Assembly (NCBI GenBank): GCA_024762395.1 | Contig: JANTHP010000012.1 | Location: 1 to 32,303 of the forward strand | Reading direction: 5' to 3' | From: Anaerolineae bacterium | GTDB taxonomy: Bacteria; Chloroflexota; Anaerolineae; Promineifilales; Promineifilaceae | Length of the DNA: 32,303 nt | Shown: one piece after another, positions 7,467 through 15,827 of the stretch | How positions within the stretch are numbered: the stretch's first letter is position 1 | Layout: the number at the start of each line of letters is the position of its first letter | Position numbers and translations under genes: made by a program | Notes under the pieces: generated by a model | Told to the model about the DNA's origin: nothing | Seen by the model: the letters and a program-made list of their open reading frames with translations, nothing else | Databases searched by the model: none

Positions 7467-8808
7467 CCGCCTGCTGTTTTTGATTCAATCCTATCCAGAA
7501 CTGTTGGATATTTTTCTTTAATGCCTGACCGCCAATAGAAAAATCAGGATGTACTTCGCGGAAATTAATTCGGTTTTCGATGATGTAACGCAGGGGATCG
7601 GCCGTGCTTTGGTCGCCAACGAGCAGCGCGCCTACCAGATAGTCGCCATCCATTACCAGCCGGACGGTATTGGCGCCATCTTCCGACCAGGCGCTGGCGT
7701 AATGGCGCGGGTAGGTGTACCAGACTTCGGATGAGCCGCGCGACAGGAATTGTAAAATCTCGGCCTCATCCGCATCGCCGTTACGCCGAGGATTGATTTG
7801 CCCCATTGTGGTGATATGAAGCCCGAAGAGCAGGCAGGCGTTGAACGGACTGCCTTTTTCATACTCGTGTTTCTCGCCGACCATGTTTAAGGCGGCCGCA
7901 TGTCCCTCGGCGACGGCGCTGGGCCATAAAATGTCGAGCATGTGCTGTTTTGTCCATGAGTCGTAGACTTGGGCGCAGTCGCCGGCGGCGTAGACGCCGC
8001 GCACGTTGCTCTGCATGGTTTGGTCTACCAGAATGGCCCGGTCGGTTTGGATGGGGGTGTTTTGAATGAGATCGAGTAACGGCCGTACCCCAATCGCTAC
8101 GCCCACAATGTTGCACTTAAATTCCTCCCCAGTTTTCAACCGCACTGCCCGCACCCGGCCGCGACGGTCGCCCAGAATCTCTGCAACTTCGGTGTTGTAA
8201 TGAATGGCGACGCCATGATGACGCATCCGCTCTTCCAAAATTTTGGCTTCCGTGTCGTTAAAAACCTTGCCCCACAGCCGGTCGCGGCGCAGGAAGTAGT
8301 GGGTGTCTACGCCATGATGGGCTAATCCCTCTGTCATTTCTAGCGCGGTGATGCCGCCGCCAATAACGATGGCGCGCCGCCGCCGTTTGGCCTGTTTCAT
8401 CAATGCTTTGGTTCCGTCCAGGGTGTCCAGGTAATGAACGCCTTTCAAATCTGCGCCGGGATAAGGGGGCGGTACGGCCCGCGCGCCGGTAGCGATGAGG
8501 AGGCGATCGTAGGGAAGGATACGGCCGTCTTTCAAACGCACTTCCTGCCTGTCCACATTGAGGGAAACGGCCGTGCCAAACAACAAATTCAACCGCATCT
8601 GCTGATACCACTCCGGCTGGCGGGCAAACACCTGCCGCCGGGGAATTTCATTGATGAAAAGATACGCCAAACCGGGTCGGGAATACATCGGATACGGCTC
8701 CGCGCTCACAATCGTCACGTCTCCAAACGGATCGTGTTGGCGAATGGTTTCCGCGGCCGTGACGCCGGCAGCGCCATTGCCAATGATTAAATAGCGAAGT
8801 GGTTGCAT
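7444..8808 (-). CDS. FAD/NAD(P)-dependent oxidoreductase
   Basis: A 454-residue two-dinucleotide-binding-domain flavoprotein of the nitrite-reductase/rubredoxin-reductase type. The FAD motif GNGAAG is at 10-15, ATGAR at 107-111, a second Rossmann motif GGGITALE at 150-157 for NAD(P)H, and the FAD-closing GVYAAGDCAQ at 271-280. No CXXC redox pair is seen, so a disulfide-reductase mechanism is unlikely; it should pass electrons one at a time to an Fe-S or haem partner. The adjacent 2[4Fe-4S] protein (54 bp upstream) and downstream multihaem cytochromes are natural partners. No export signal is visible, so it is probably cytoplasmic. The C-terminal residues come from a heptamer repeat. Confidence 0.9.
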   Translation of the reverse strand: MQPLRYLIIGNGAAGVTAAETIRQHDPFGDVTIVSAEPYPMYSRPGLAYLFINEIPRRQVFARQPEWYQQMRLNLLFGTAVSLNVDRQEVRLKDGRILPYDRLLIATGARAVPPPYPGADLKGVHYLDTLDGTKALMKQAKRRRRAIVIGGGITALEMTEGLAHHGVDTHYFLRRDRLWGKVFNDTEAKILEERMRHHGVAIHYNTEVAEILGDRRGRVRAVRLKTGEEFKCNIVGVAIGVRPLLDLIQNTPIQTDRAILVDQTMQSNVRGVYAAGDCAQVYDSWTKQHMLDILWPSAVAEGHAAALNMVGEKHEYEKGSPFNACLLFGLHITTMGQINPRRNGDADEAEILQFLSRGSSEVWYTYPRHYASAWSEDGANTVRLVMDGDYLVGALLVGDQSTADPLRYIIENRINFREVHPDFSIGGQALKKNIQQFWIGLNQKQQAVKVSSKQ

Positions 8809-8814
8809 ATTTTG

Positions 8815-8878
8815 GGGAAGATTGAAGATTGGAGACTGGTGATTTGAACCAATCTCTAATCTCTAATCTCCAGTTCCC
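8815..8878. repeat. Mirrored heptamer array
   Basis: Units such as AAGATTG/AAGATTG/GAGACTG on the left and CAATCTC/TAATCTC/TAATCTC/CAGTTCC on the right are inverse-complementary in style. The array fills the whole gap between the ferredoxin-like and FAD genes. Confidence 0.75.
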
Positions 8879-9189
8879 TCCAATACGAATCGGTTTACCA
8901 ACAATGAATGCACCTGCGTTTCCCATCGCAGCGTACCACGCGGACAAACATTGATGCAGTTGCCGCAGGTGATGCAGGTTGGATCGTCAACCGGGAGGCC
9001 GCGATGGGCGTAATCGCGCACAGGAATGCCTACCGGGCAGTTATAGCCGCAGACGCCGCACTGCACGCAGCGGCTGGCGTCGGGAACAACACGCCCCAAC
9101 CGGGCCAATTCATCCTGGGAAAGGACTGGCCGATCAGAATCTGAGGTTGGCGCTTTGAATAATGAACGAAAAAAGCTTTCTTTTGCCAT
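8863..9189 (-). CDS. Ferredoxin-like protein with two [4Fe-4S] clusters
   Basis: A 108-residue protein with CVQCGVCGYNCP (Cys 41, 44, 47, 51) and CITCGNCINVCP (Cys 72, 75, 78, 82), the classic pattern for two [4Fe-4S] clusters. The N-terminal 38 residues are polar and lack a signal peptide. The spacing between cluster motifs is wider than in bacterial ferredoxins and more like Fe-S subunits of heterodisulfide-reductase or oxidoreductase complexes. It is the first gene of the operon leading to the FAD oxidoreductase and two cytochromes, so it likely links flavin to the membrane or haem components. The C-terminus overlaps the heptamer array. The shared upstream motif (9208-9240) lies just before the gene. 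Confidence 0.88.
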   Translation of the reverse strand: MAKESFFRSLFKAPTSDSDRPVLSQDELARLGRVVPDASRCVQCGVCGYNCPVGIPVRDYAHRGLPVDDPTCITCGNCINVCPRGTLRWETQVHSLLVNRFVLEGTGD

Positions 9190-9207
9190 ATTAGAGTCGT
9201 GTATCTT

Positions 9208-9240
9208 TTCTATAGTCGCTTAAAGAGAGAAAAGGTAACG
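9208..9240 (-). promoter_or_regulatory. Shared upstream motif, copy 1 (before the ferredoxin-like gene)
   Basis: On the - strand the sequence begins CGTTACCTTTTCTCTC and ends TTTAAGCGACTATAG. A close match with one indel stands upstream of the cytochrome b gene (15605-15640). Both copies precede electron-transfer genes on the same strand, which suggests a common promoter or operator. Confidence 0.5.
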
Positions 9241-9273
9241 GGGCAATCATGAATGTCCAGTCCCACTGAAGAC

Positions 9274-9302
9274 CTGCGAGGTTTCTAGTATAAACCTCGC
9301 AG
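9274..9302. repeat. Hairpin CTGCGAGGTTT / AAACCTCGCAG
   Basis: Exact 11-bp arms around a 7-base loop, just past the stop codon of the surface-protein gene. There is no T-run, so it is a weak terminator at best. It looks like one more dispersed palindromic repeat. Confidence 0.7.
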
Positions 9303-9315
9303 ATCTCAATCAAAA

Positions 9316-12300
9316 CTATGGTTTGATTATCACCGGCAAAAATACCATAAACTCTCCAACAGAGATGTTCACTGCGGCTCCAACAGCCGCGTAATCAATG
9401 CCATCAGAGCCATTCCAGTTAAAACTGGTCATACCTTTCCAATCAGTGTCGGGAGTGAAGGTTAACAGATCCAAGTCAGCAACTGGAATCTCCTGGTTAA
9501 TGGTAACGGCCGTTCCATCCAAAGCCAGAATCCCATTAGCCGGTAATGAACTGATTAACACCATCGCCAGACTATCACCATCTACATCGGCAAACGCCTC
9601 TTCAAAATCGGTCGCCGTAAACATAACGACCGTATTGGTTTCAACACTAACATTAAAATTGGTTACCGTCGGTAAATCCTGAAGGGGATTCACGGTAATG
9701 ATAAATGTTTGCGGATCGGAGGTGTCGCGGCCCCCGTGGGCCGTACCGCCGTCATCCGACAATGTAACCGTTACCGTTGCGCTGCCATTGGCATCATCGG
9801 CCGGAGTATAGGTCAAATCGCCAGTTACGGCATCAATCGCCGGCGCGACGGCAAACAAGTCCCCATTGTCATTAACGGTGTGGAAGGTTAGCGTTTGTCC
9901 CGCCTCTCCCGGTGAACCAGGATCTATTTCCGTTGCCCAACCGGGTACAGTTTGGAGGCCAGCATCCTCATCAACCATCTGATCCGGACCAACGGTAAAA
10001 GTAGGCGGGTCATTGATAAAAGTTACGGTGATAGTAAACATTTGCGGCGCAGATGTATCAAAACCGCCATTTGCTGTGCCGCCATCATCGCTTAACGTGG
10101 CCGTCACCATCGCCGAGTCGTCACTACCGCCTACGGCCGTAAAAGTTAAATCGCCGCTTATGGGATCAATAGTCGGCAAAACAACAAAAAGGGCATCATT
10201 ATCTGTGACAATATCAAAAGCCAACATTTGCCCGCTTTCGTTTGTCGGCCCGGCGCTGATGTTAGCTGCCCAGGCGGGCACAGTTGTGCCGCTGGCCGCA
10301 AATTCTTCATCTACAAAGACGTCTGGGCCGCCGGTGAAAGAGGGTGCATCGTTAACGGCCGTTACACTAATCACAAACATCTGTGGATCCGACGTATCAT
10401 CACCGCCAAAATCTATACCCCCATCATCCTGCATCACTACCGTCACCGTCGCGCTGCCATTGGCATCTTCCGCTGGCATGTAAGTTAAGTTGCCGTTGGG
10501 ATCAATGGTCGGTAGTGTCGCAAATAACTCATCATTATCAGTTGAGACATTAAATTGCCATGTCTGACCTGACTCATTCGCTGGCCCGGTAGACATATTC
10601 ATCGCCCATCCAGGCTCAGTTTGTGCCCCTGCGTCCTCCAACACCGCCAGACCCGGCCCCCCGGTAAAAGAGGGTGGATCATTTACAGGATTCACTGTAA
10701 GCGTAAACACAGTAGGCGCTGAGGTATCATCGCCGCCGCCATTATCCGAGAGCGTTACCGTCACTATCGCCGTGCCAAACAAATCTGGCCCAGGCGTAAA
10801 TGTCAAATCGCCGCTAATTTCGCTGACGGTTGGCGCTGAAGTGAATAAGGCCAGATTATCAGTCGTCACATCAAAAGAGATAGTTTGGCTCTCGAACGGG
10901 CCTGCGGAAATATCAGTCGCCCATCCAGAAATAGTCGTAGCCCCATTGTCTTCATTTACGGCCACATTGCCGCCGCCAGTGAAAGAAGGCGGGTCGTTTA
11001 CGGCACTGATAGTGATGGTGAACGTCTGCGGCGCTGATGTGTCCACACCTCCGTTATCTGTTCCACCGTCATCATGCGCCCGCACCGATACGGCAGCAGC
11101 GCCGAAGCGGTTGGGGGCGGGGGTGTAAGTCAGGGCGCCGTTACCGTCTATCGTTGGCTGTACAGCGAATAAAACTGTGTTGTCGTTAGTTACCAGGAAA
11201 TCAATGGTTTGCCCACCTTCGTTTGGTCCTGGATCTATACTGGCAACAAGGCCAACAACTGACTGCGCTCCTGCATCTTCCGACACAAATTGGTCAGGGT
11301 TGACCATGAAAGTGAATGATGGCGCATCGTTAATGTTGGCAATGGTAATGTTGACTGAGGCGTCTGTGAGCGCATAGTCCAAACCGTCAAATCCATTCCA
11401 GCTAAAACTATCGTCGCCAAACCAATCGCCGTCTGGGGTATAGGTTAGATTATTCAGATTTGCAGTTGCAATTTCTTGAGCGACTGCAACATCCACACCA
11501 TTTAGCTGCAAAGTACCGTTGGCCGGCAGCGATGTGATTTGTACCTGGACCAAGCTGTCGCCATTGCTATCATCAAAGTTATTTACAAAGTCAACGGCCG
11601 TAAAACTAACCGCGCTATCTTCATCTCCCGACTTGAGTATATCGGTAAGCGTGGGCGGCATATTATGCGATGCGTACTGGGCTGCGGCGAAATTCATATT
11701 GCCAAGCGTTAGGGGAACATCTGTCAGCCCAACAACGACAATTTTGTCATTGTAAACCGCCACGTCATACGCTTCATCCTGGCTGTTGTTGTTACCTGCT
11801 CCAACAATAGAACCAATATCGGTGATCACAAATCCACTTGCGCCAAATGCTGTGTCTAGAGAGCCGTCAGCGTTGTAACGAACCAATTGGAAATCTTCAT
11901 GGGTTGTTGGATCAACACGGAACCCCGCGACGACGATTTTGTCGGTAGGTTGAACGGCTATGCCATTTACCCAATCATCGCCAGCATTAGCCGTAATAAC
12001 TGTACCGCCGCTGCCAAATGCGGTATCTAATACCCCATCAGCGCTGAACCGGGCCAGGCCAATATCTACCGCATTGGTAACATGGCCTGTTTCCACAATA
12101 CCGGCCAATACCAGGCTGCCATCTGATTGTTCACCGAGCCCATACGCCAAATCGTTGATATTGAGGGTAGGATTAAGCGAAACGTCCACGGTAGCAACGC
12201 CGCCAGCGCCAAATGTCGTTGTGTCCAGGCTGCCGCTGCTGGTGTAGCGAGCCAGGGCGAAGTCCTGATGATTGCCAGCAATATCTTCCGCTGTTCCACC

Positions 12301-13026
12301 CAGCACAATGCTGCCAGTCGCCTGAATGACGACACCATGCGCTTCGTCGGCATTGCCGGCGCCGTTAATGTCTGTGGTGTTGTAGCCTACGCTGTTGAAG
12401 GATGTGTCTAACGCGCCGGTATTTGCATCCAGCCGCGCGACAGCAAAATCTTTATCAACCGTTCCAGCTATAATGATTTTACCGTCATTCTGGATGGCAA
12501 CGGCCGTTGCTTCTGCTTCTGTTCCGCCTAAATTATGAGAAAAAATACCACCCGATCCAAAATTTGTGTCCAACGAGCCATCGGCATTATAACGAACGGC
12601 AACAAAGGCAACGGGTAAACCGGCCCCATTTTCCCTAAATCCCACCACTACAATTTGCCCGTCCGGTTCAATGGCAACGGCTTGCGCTCTGTCACGATTG
12701 GCGCTAACGGCCGTTACTGCGATTCCATCCCCGCTGAATGAAACATCCAAACTGCCATCGCCATTATACCGGACAACGCCAAAATTATTTTCACTTTCGC
12801 CAACTGACACGACTTTACCATCGGATTGAACAGCAACGCCAAAAGCCATATCGTTTGTGACGCTAAAATCAGTGTAAGTCACACCATCGCCACTGAATGT
12901 CGTGTCGAGGTCCCCCGGCGAAGCGGCTTTAACGATGCTAAATAAACCAAGAACGATAATCCCTACAAACGCAAAAACAAGTACAGGGTACCGCTTCGTC
13001 CATTGAGCAAATAAATTGTGCTTCAT
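9316..13026 (-). CDS. Giant secreted surface protein: delta-60 beta-propeller repeats plus cadherin/Ig-like modules
   Basis: A 1236-residue exported protein. An N-terminal signal (YPVLVFAFVGIIVLGLFSIVKA) leads to about 400 residues with seven delta-60 style repeats (GSLDTxFGxGG spaced about 55-70 residues), usually modelled as a beta-propeller. Next comes a module containing SLPANGTLQLNG, then five modules of about 100 residues starting NDxPSFT and rich in SEDAG, DDGGxDxGG and TFTITV, then a second copy of the first module type (SLPANGILALDG). The C-terminus reads EFMVFLPVIIKP. AGGAG before ATG 13026 supports the start. It lies between the two electron-transfer operons on the same strand. Likely extracellular and adhesive or matrix-forming; no enzyme motif was seen. 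Asp-rich loops suggest calcium binding. Confidence 0.88.
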   Translation of the reverse strand: MKHNLFAQWTKRYPVLVFAFVGIIVLGLFSIVKAASPGDLDTTFSGDGVTYTDFSVTNDMAFGVAVQSDGKVVSVGESENNFGVVRYNGDGSLDVSFSGDGIAVTAVSANRDRAQAVAIEPDGQIVVVGFRENGAGLPVAFVAVRYNADGSLDTNFGSGGIFSHNLGGTEAEATAVAIQNDGKIIIAGTVDKDFAVARLDANTGALDTSFNSVGYNTTDINGAGNADEAHGVVIQATGSIVLGGTAEDIAGNHQDFALARYTSSGSLDTTTFGAGGVATVDVSLNPTLNINDLAYGLGEQSDGSLVLAGIVETGHVTNAVDIGLARFSADGVLDTAFGSGGTVITANAGDDWVNGIAVQPTDKIVVAGFRVDPTTHEDFQLVRYNADGSLDTAFGASGFVITDIGSIVGAGNNNSQDEAYDVAVYNDKIVVVGLTDVPLTLGNMNFAAAQYASHNMPPTLTDILKSGDEDSAVSFTAVDFVNNFDDSNGDSLVQVQITSLPANGTLQLNGVDVAVAQEIATANLNNLTYTPDGDWFGDDSFSWNGFDGLDYALTDASVNITIANINDAPSFTFMVNPDQFVSEDAGAQSVVGLVASIDPGPNEGGQTIDFLVTNDNTVLFAVQPTIDGNGALTYTPAPNRFGAAAVSVRAHDDGGTDNGGVDTSAPQTFTITISAVNDPPSFTGGGNVAVNEDNGATTISGWATDISAGPFESQTISFDVTTDNLALFTSAPTVSEISGDLTFTPGPDLFGTAIVTVTLSDNGGGDDTSAPTVFTLTVNPVNDPPSFTGGPGLAVLEDAGAQTEPGWAMNMSTGPANESGQTWQFNVSTDNDELFATLPTIDPNGNLTYMPAEDANGSATVTVVMQDDGGIDFGGDDTSDPQMFVISVTAVNDAPSFTGGPDVFVDEEFAASGTTVPAWAANISAGPTNESGQMLAFDIVTDNDALFVVLPTIDPISGDLTFTAVGGSDDSAMVTATLSDDGGTANGGFDTSAPQMFTITVTFINDPPTFTVGPDQMVDEDAGLQTVPGWATEIDPGSPGEAGQTLTFHTVNDNGDLFAVAPAIDAVTGDLTYTPADDANGSATVTVTLSDDGGTAHGGRDTSDPQTFIITVNPLQDLPTVTNFNVSVETNTVVMFTATDFEEAFADVDGDSLAMVLISSLPANGILALDGTAVTINQEIPVADLDLLTFTPDTDWKGMTSFNWNGSDGIDYAAVGAAVNISVGEFMVFLPVIIKP

Positions 13027-13088
13027 TTTTTCTCCTAGTTTTACTAAAAACGAGCATGGTTCAGTTCTTGAACAGCGTATCTTTACAA

Positions 13089-13187
13089 ATCACGAATACC
13101 GTGAATAAGCGAATAGCGCGAATTTCTCGATAAATAATTCGCTTTATTCGACCACTTGAGGCATTCGCGTTCAAAAATTTGTAAAGA
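13089..13187. repeat. Inverted repeat with GCGAAT-rich interior
   Basis: TCTTTACAAAT near the left end and ATTTGTAAAGA near the right end are exact inverse complements about 75 bp apart. Between them are repeated GCGAAT/CGAATA words. It is probably a dispersed non-coding element filling the space between the 18-haem gene and the surface-protein gene. Confidence 0.65.
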
Positions 13188-13201
13188 ACCAATAGTTGTC
13201 A

Positions 13202-14683
13202 TCAATCGCCCTCTTGACCGGTAGGATGACAAGCAGCGCAATCGGCAAGTTCCTCCAAGCTGATACTTTCTTCCAAATGTTTACGTTCTGTTTCAGCCGG
13301 ATCATGTTCGTGGCAGCCGTAGCAGGTGTACTGGGTATACGTGGCTGTGTGGCAGGTTTCGCAAGCCAATTCGCCCTGTTCACCATGATCAAGTGGGAAG
13401 CTGTGGTAGGTAAGTTGAGCCGGCTGCCAGGCAACGGCCGTATGACAATTTTCACACGTCAGGCCAAACAATCCGGCATGAATCGCCGGTTCATCATGAC
13501 AAGCGGCGCATTCACCCGATGTACCGGCAAACACCCGATCAACGTGGCACGCCGTGCATTCAATGGCGGCGTGCCGCCCGGCCAACGGCCATACAACCGC
13601 GTGATCAAAATTAGCCATCGCGCCCGTTCCATCATGGCAGCCCATACAATCATCGCCGAATTGAGCCGAGTGATTGGCAACAAATTGGGCGTCAGCCTGG
13701 GCATGACAATCGGCGCACTGGGCGTTGGTATGCTCAAACTGTTCGCCGCCATGATGACATGTCTGGCAAGTAAAAGGTGTGTTATCAAAGTTGGTTGTGT
13801 GTTTAACCAAACTAAAATTGGTCGTGATGGCATGATCAAACGGTTGACCGTCCATCATGGCCGGCAGCCAGCCGTCAGGCGTATGGCATTCCGCGCAGTT
13901 GGTCGTAAATAATCCTTGATGGGCTTCCGGCTCTTGATGACAGCCAACACATTCCTGAGGCGTTCCTTCAAATGTTCCATCCATATGACAGCTTTCGCAC
14001 GCTGTTTGTTGGTGGACGCCGGTGAGGGCAAAAATTTGCTCATGATCAGCCGGGGTAAACTGGGCCATTGTGTCTAAACCGTCATGGCAAGCCAAACAAT
14101 CGTCGCCATAAGCTGCGCGGTGACGGCTCATGAAGGGTTGATCGGCCGTTTGGTGGCAGTCGGCGCAGGCGGCCGGGGCGACGGTAAAATCGGTGTCGCT
14201 GACGTGGCATTCGGTACAATTGAGGGTCAATCCATCGTAATTACGTGTATGTTTGGCCAGGCTGAAGTGTGTTAGATCGTGGTTGAAACCATCCAGGGCG
14301 ATGGTTAGCAAGTTAAAATCGCGGCCCTGGTGGTCAAGATGACATTCGGCGCACATGTCGGCGGCCTGTAAACGGCCGTGTACCCCCTCCCCCATCTGCC
14401 TTTCCTGCTTCACAGATTCATGACATACCTCGCAGCGCGCCGCCTCAACCCCTTTGAACGGCGTGTGACAATAACTGCAATCACCGCCAAATTCAGCATG
14501 ATCGAAAAAACCGCCCGCCGGCTGACCGCTGTGATTAACCGCCGATAAATCACCCGGACTAAACGCCCGCCCGCCTGTTAAATAGACAACGACGGCCAAA
14601 ACGCCTGCCAAAATCAAAGTGGAAATAATCGCCACTGGCGAAAAAATTGGATGCTGTCGTTCAACAAGCGTGTGTTGTCTCAT
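13202..14683 (-). CDS. Eighteen-haem c-type cytochrome, coupled to cytochrome b
   Basis: A 493-residue membrane-anchored multihaem protein. The ORF-track start (14932) is rejected: ATG 14683 forms an ATGA overlap with the stop of the preceding cytochrome b gene, and MRQHTLVERQHPIFS is followed directly by one membrane helix (VAIISTLILAGVLAVVVYLTG). It has 18 CXXCH sites, from CSYCH to the terminal CAACHPTGQEGD. Many distal His residues and a weak internal repeat (FxHxxTxFSLxKHTxNYD... CTECH) suggest bis-His ligation. It resembles cytochrome c3/c7-type modular proteins. Translational coupling implies a tight complex with the membrane subunit, so it is the likely electron acceptor from the quinone pool. 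Confidence 0.92.
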   Translation of the reverse strand: MRQHTLVERQHPIFSPVAIISTLILAGVLAVVVYLTGGRAFSPGDLSAVNHSGQPAGGFFDHAEFGGDCSYCHTPFKGVEAARCEVCHESVKQERQMGEGVHGRLQAADMCAECHLDHQGRDFNLLTIALDGFNHDLTHFSLAKHTRNYDGLTLNCTECHVSDTDFTVAPAACADCHQTADQPFMSRHRAAYGDDCLACHDGLDTMAQFTPADHEQIFALTGVHQQTACESCHMDGTFEGTPQECVGCHQEPEAHQGLFTTNCAECHTPDGWLPAMMDGQPFDHAITTNFSLVKHTTNFDNTPFTCQTCHHGGEQFEHTNAQCADCHAQADAQFVANHSAQFGDDCMGCHDGTGAMANFDHAVVWPLAGRHAAIECTACHVDRVFAGTSGECAACHDEPAIHAGLFGLTCENCHTAVAWQPAQLTYHSFPLDHGEQGELACETCHTATYTQYTCYGCHEHDPAETERKHLEESISLEELADCAACHPTGQEGD

Positions 14684-15546
14684 TGAAAAAGCCCCGCCCG
14701 AAAGTAAAACGTAGCCACAACATGAATGGTCGCGGAAAAGAAAAGCGTCAAGCCCACCGGTACATGCAAAATATGCCAGTAACGAAGCAGCCGTCGGGCG
14801 GCGTCCAGCATTTCCGCTTGACGATCCAGTTCTCGTTTTTGGCTGAGGAGTTGACTCAATTGGCGTCGCTGCGATTCTTCTATCTGGTCTAATTGCCGTA
14901 TGGCCCGGTTTAGCCGCCGCCGGTAACGCCATTGGTAATAGGAACGACCGAATACGGTCAAAAGCGGATTACGCCGGTCGTTACGCCGGCTTAGTTCGGC
15001 AATGGTTTGTTGAACTTGGGCCGATTTATGAGCCTGGAATTGGGAAACGGCCGTTTGCAATTTCCCTGCCTCCGCTGCAATCTGGCTGCGCGAAGCCGCC
15101 ACCCCCGTCAACGAACGCGGCAGCGCCGTGTACAAATACCGCCCCACAAATCCACTGCCCGCCACAATCACCGTCAACAACATACTCACCCCGGCCAGCC
15201 CCCGAAACTGCAGCCCCGTGTGCATCAACACCATAAACGGCCCCACAATTCCCGTAACAATGTGAAATGAAAGCCAATAGCGCACCGGTCCCGCCCAACT
15301 CAGCAGGCGGGTACGTTTACGCAAACTGTACAACACCTCCGTCATAACCATGAGGAGCATGCCGATAATGCCCAACCAATGTCCAAACGGGTGGCCGCCG
15401 CGCGGTTCGGCCAGCAGTTCATAAGCGATGTAAACACCACTGAGGACAAAGAGTACAAAAAAACTTATTTCCAATTCATAGGGTTTTTTCGCGCCGATGG
15501 CAGCCGGCTTGAATTCGGGGCGGTTTGAGAATAAGGATCGCGTCAT
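14680..15546 (-). CDS. Membrane cytochrome b-like subunit with cytoplasmic coiled coil
   Basis: A 288-residue integral membrane protein. Start 15546 (MTRSLFSNRP) is preferred to 15591 because it has GAAAGGCAGGA upstream. About five hydrophobic helices are visible: 25-45, 57-75, 90-110, 118-140 and 258-280. His residues sit in or beside them (H56, H95, H109, H258, H261, H275), enough for one or two bis-His b haems. Residues 153-255 are a charged, Gln/Arg-rich helical segment, probably a coiled coil. It is coupled by ATGA to the 18-haem gene. Likely role: quinol oxidation or transmembrane electron transfer to the haem protein. No named family is recognised with certainty, and haem b binding is inferred. 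Confidence 0.72.
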   Translation of the reverse strand: MTRSLFSNRPEFKPAAIGAKKPYELEISFFVLFVLSGVYIAYELLAEPRGGHPFGHWLGIIGMLLMVMTEVLYSLRKRTRLLSWAGPVRYWLSFHIVTGIVGPFMVLMHTGLQFRGLAGVSMLLTVIVAGSGFVGRYLYTALPRSLTGVAASRSQIAAEAGKLQTAVSQFQAHKSAQVQQTIAELSRRNDRRNPLLTVFGRSYYQWRYRRRLNRAIRQLDQIEESQRRQLSQLLSQKRELDRQAEMLDAARRLLRYWHILHVPVGLTLFFSATIHVVATFYFRAGLFQ

Positions 15547-15604
15547 TTTCCTGCCTTTCCGATGGTCTGAATCCATGCAACAATGGCCCATTCCGGGCGC
15601 ACTT

Positions 15605-15640
15605 TTTGTTTAGTCGCTTTAAGGGGGTAAAAAGTAACGA
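15605..15640 (-). promoter_or_regulatory. Shared upstream motif, copy 2 (before the cytochrome b gene)
   Basis: On the - strand the sequence runs from CGTTACTTTTTACCCCC to TTAAAGCGACTAAAC, matching the motif at 9208-9240 with one indel and a few substitutions. It lies about 60 bases before the cytochrome b start. Confidence 0.5.
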
Positions 15641-15662
15641 TCTGGTTGGAAACTGCTTTCCC

Positions 15663-15760
15663 AAACGTAACTACTAAGGTGACAGTCACTTTCTCCAGAG
15701 GCAATAGTCATAACAAATCGCTATATTAAGTGACTGTCACCTCTGAGACTTAGTAGTTAC
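15663..15760. repeat. Long inverted repeat (possible MITE-like element)
   Basis: The left arm GTAACTACTAAG + GTGACAGTCACTT and the right arm AAGTGACTGTCAC + CTTAGTAGTTAC are inverse complements, apart from an 8-base insertion (about CTCTGAGA) in the right arm. About 40 bp separates them. Pieces recur at 5671-5686 and near 11-28. Confidence 0.75.
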
Positions 15761-15771
15761 TCCCAAACAAC

Positions 15772-15800
15772 AAAAAGGCGCAGACGATAAAGTCTGCGCC
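15772..15800 (-). terminator. Rho-independent terminator for the small membrane-protein gene
   Basis: GGCGCAGAC and GTCTGCGCC pair exactly around a 6-base loop. On the - strand the stem is followed by TTTTT, directly downstream of the gene ending at 15828. Confidence 0.9.
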
Positions 15801-15827
15801 TCCGCAATTAGTAGATATGGTACAAAA

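Noticed and set aside
14683-14932. N-terminal extension of the 18-haem cytochrome in the ORF track (MALPAAAKPGHTAIR...)
   Set aside because: It overlaps the cytochrome b gene in another frame; the ATGA start at 14683 is followed directly by the membrane anchor.
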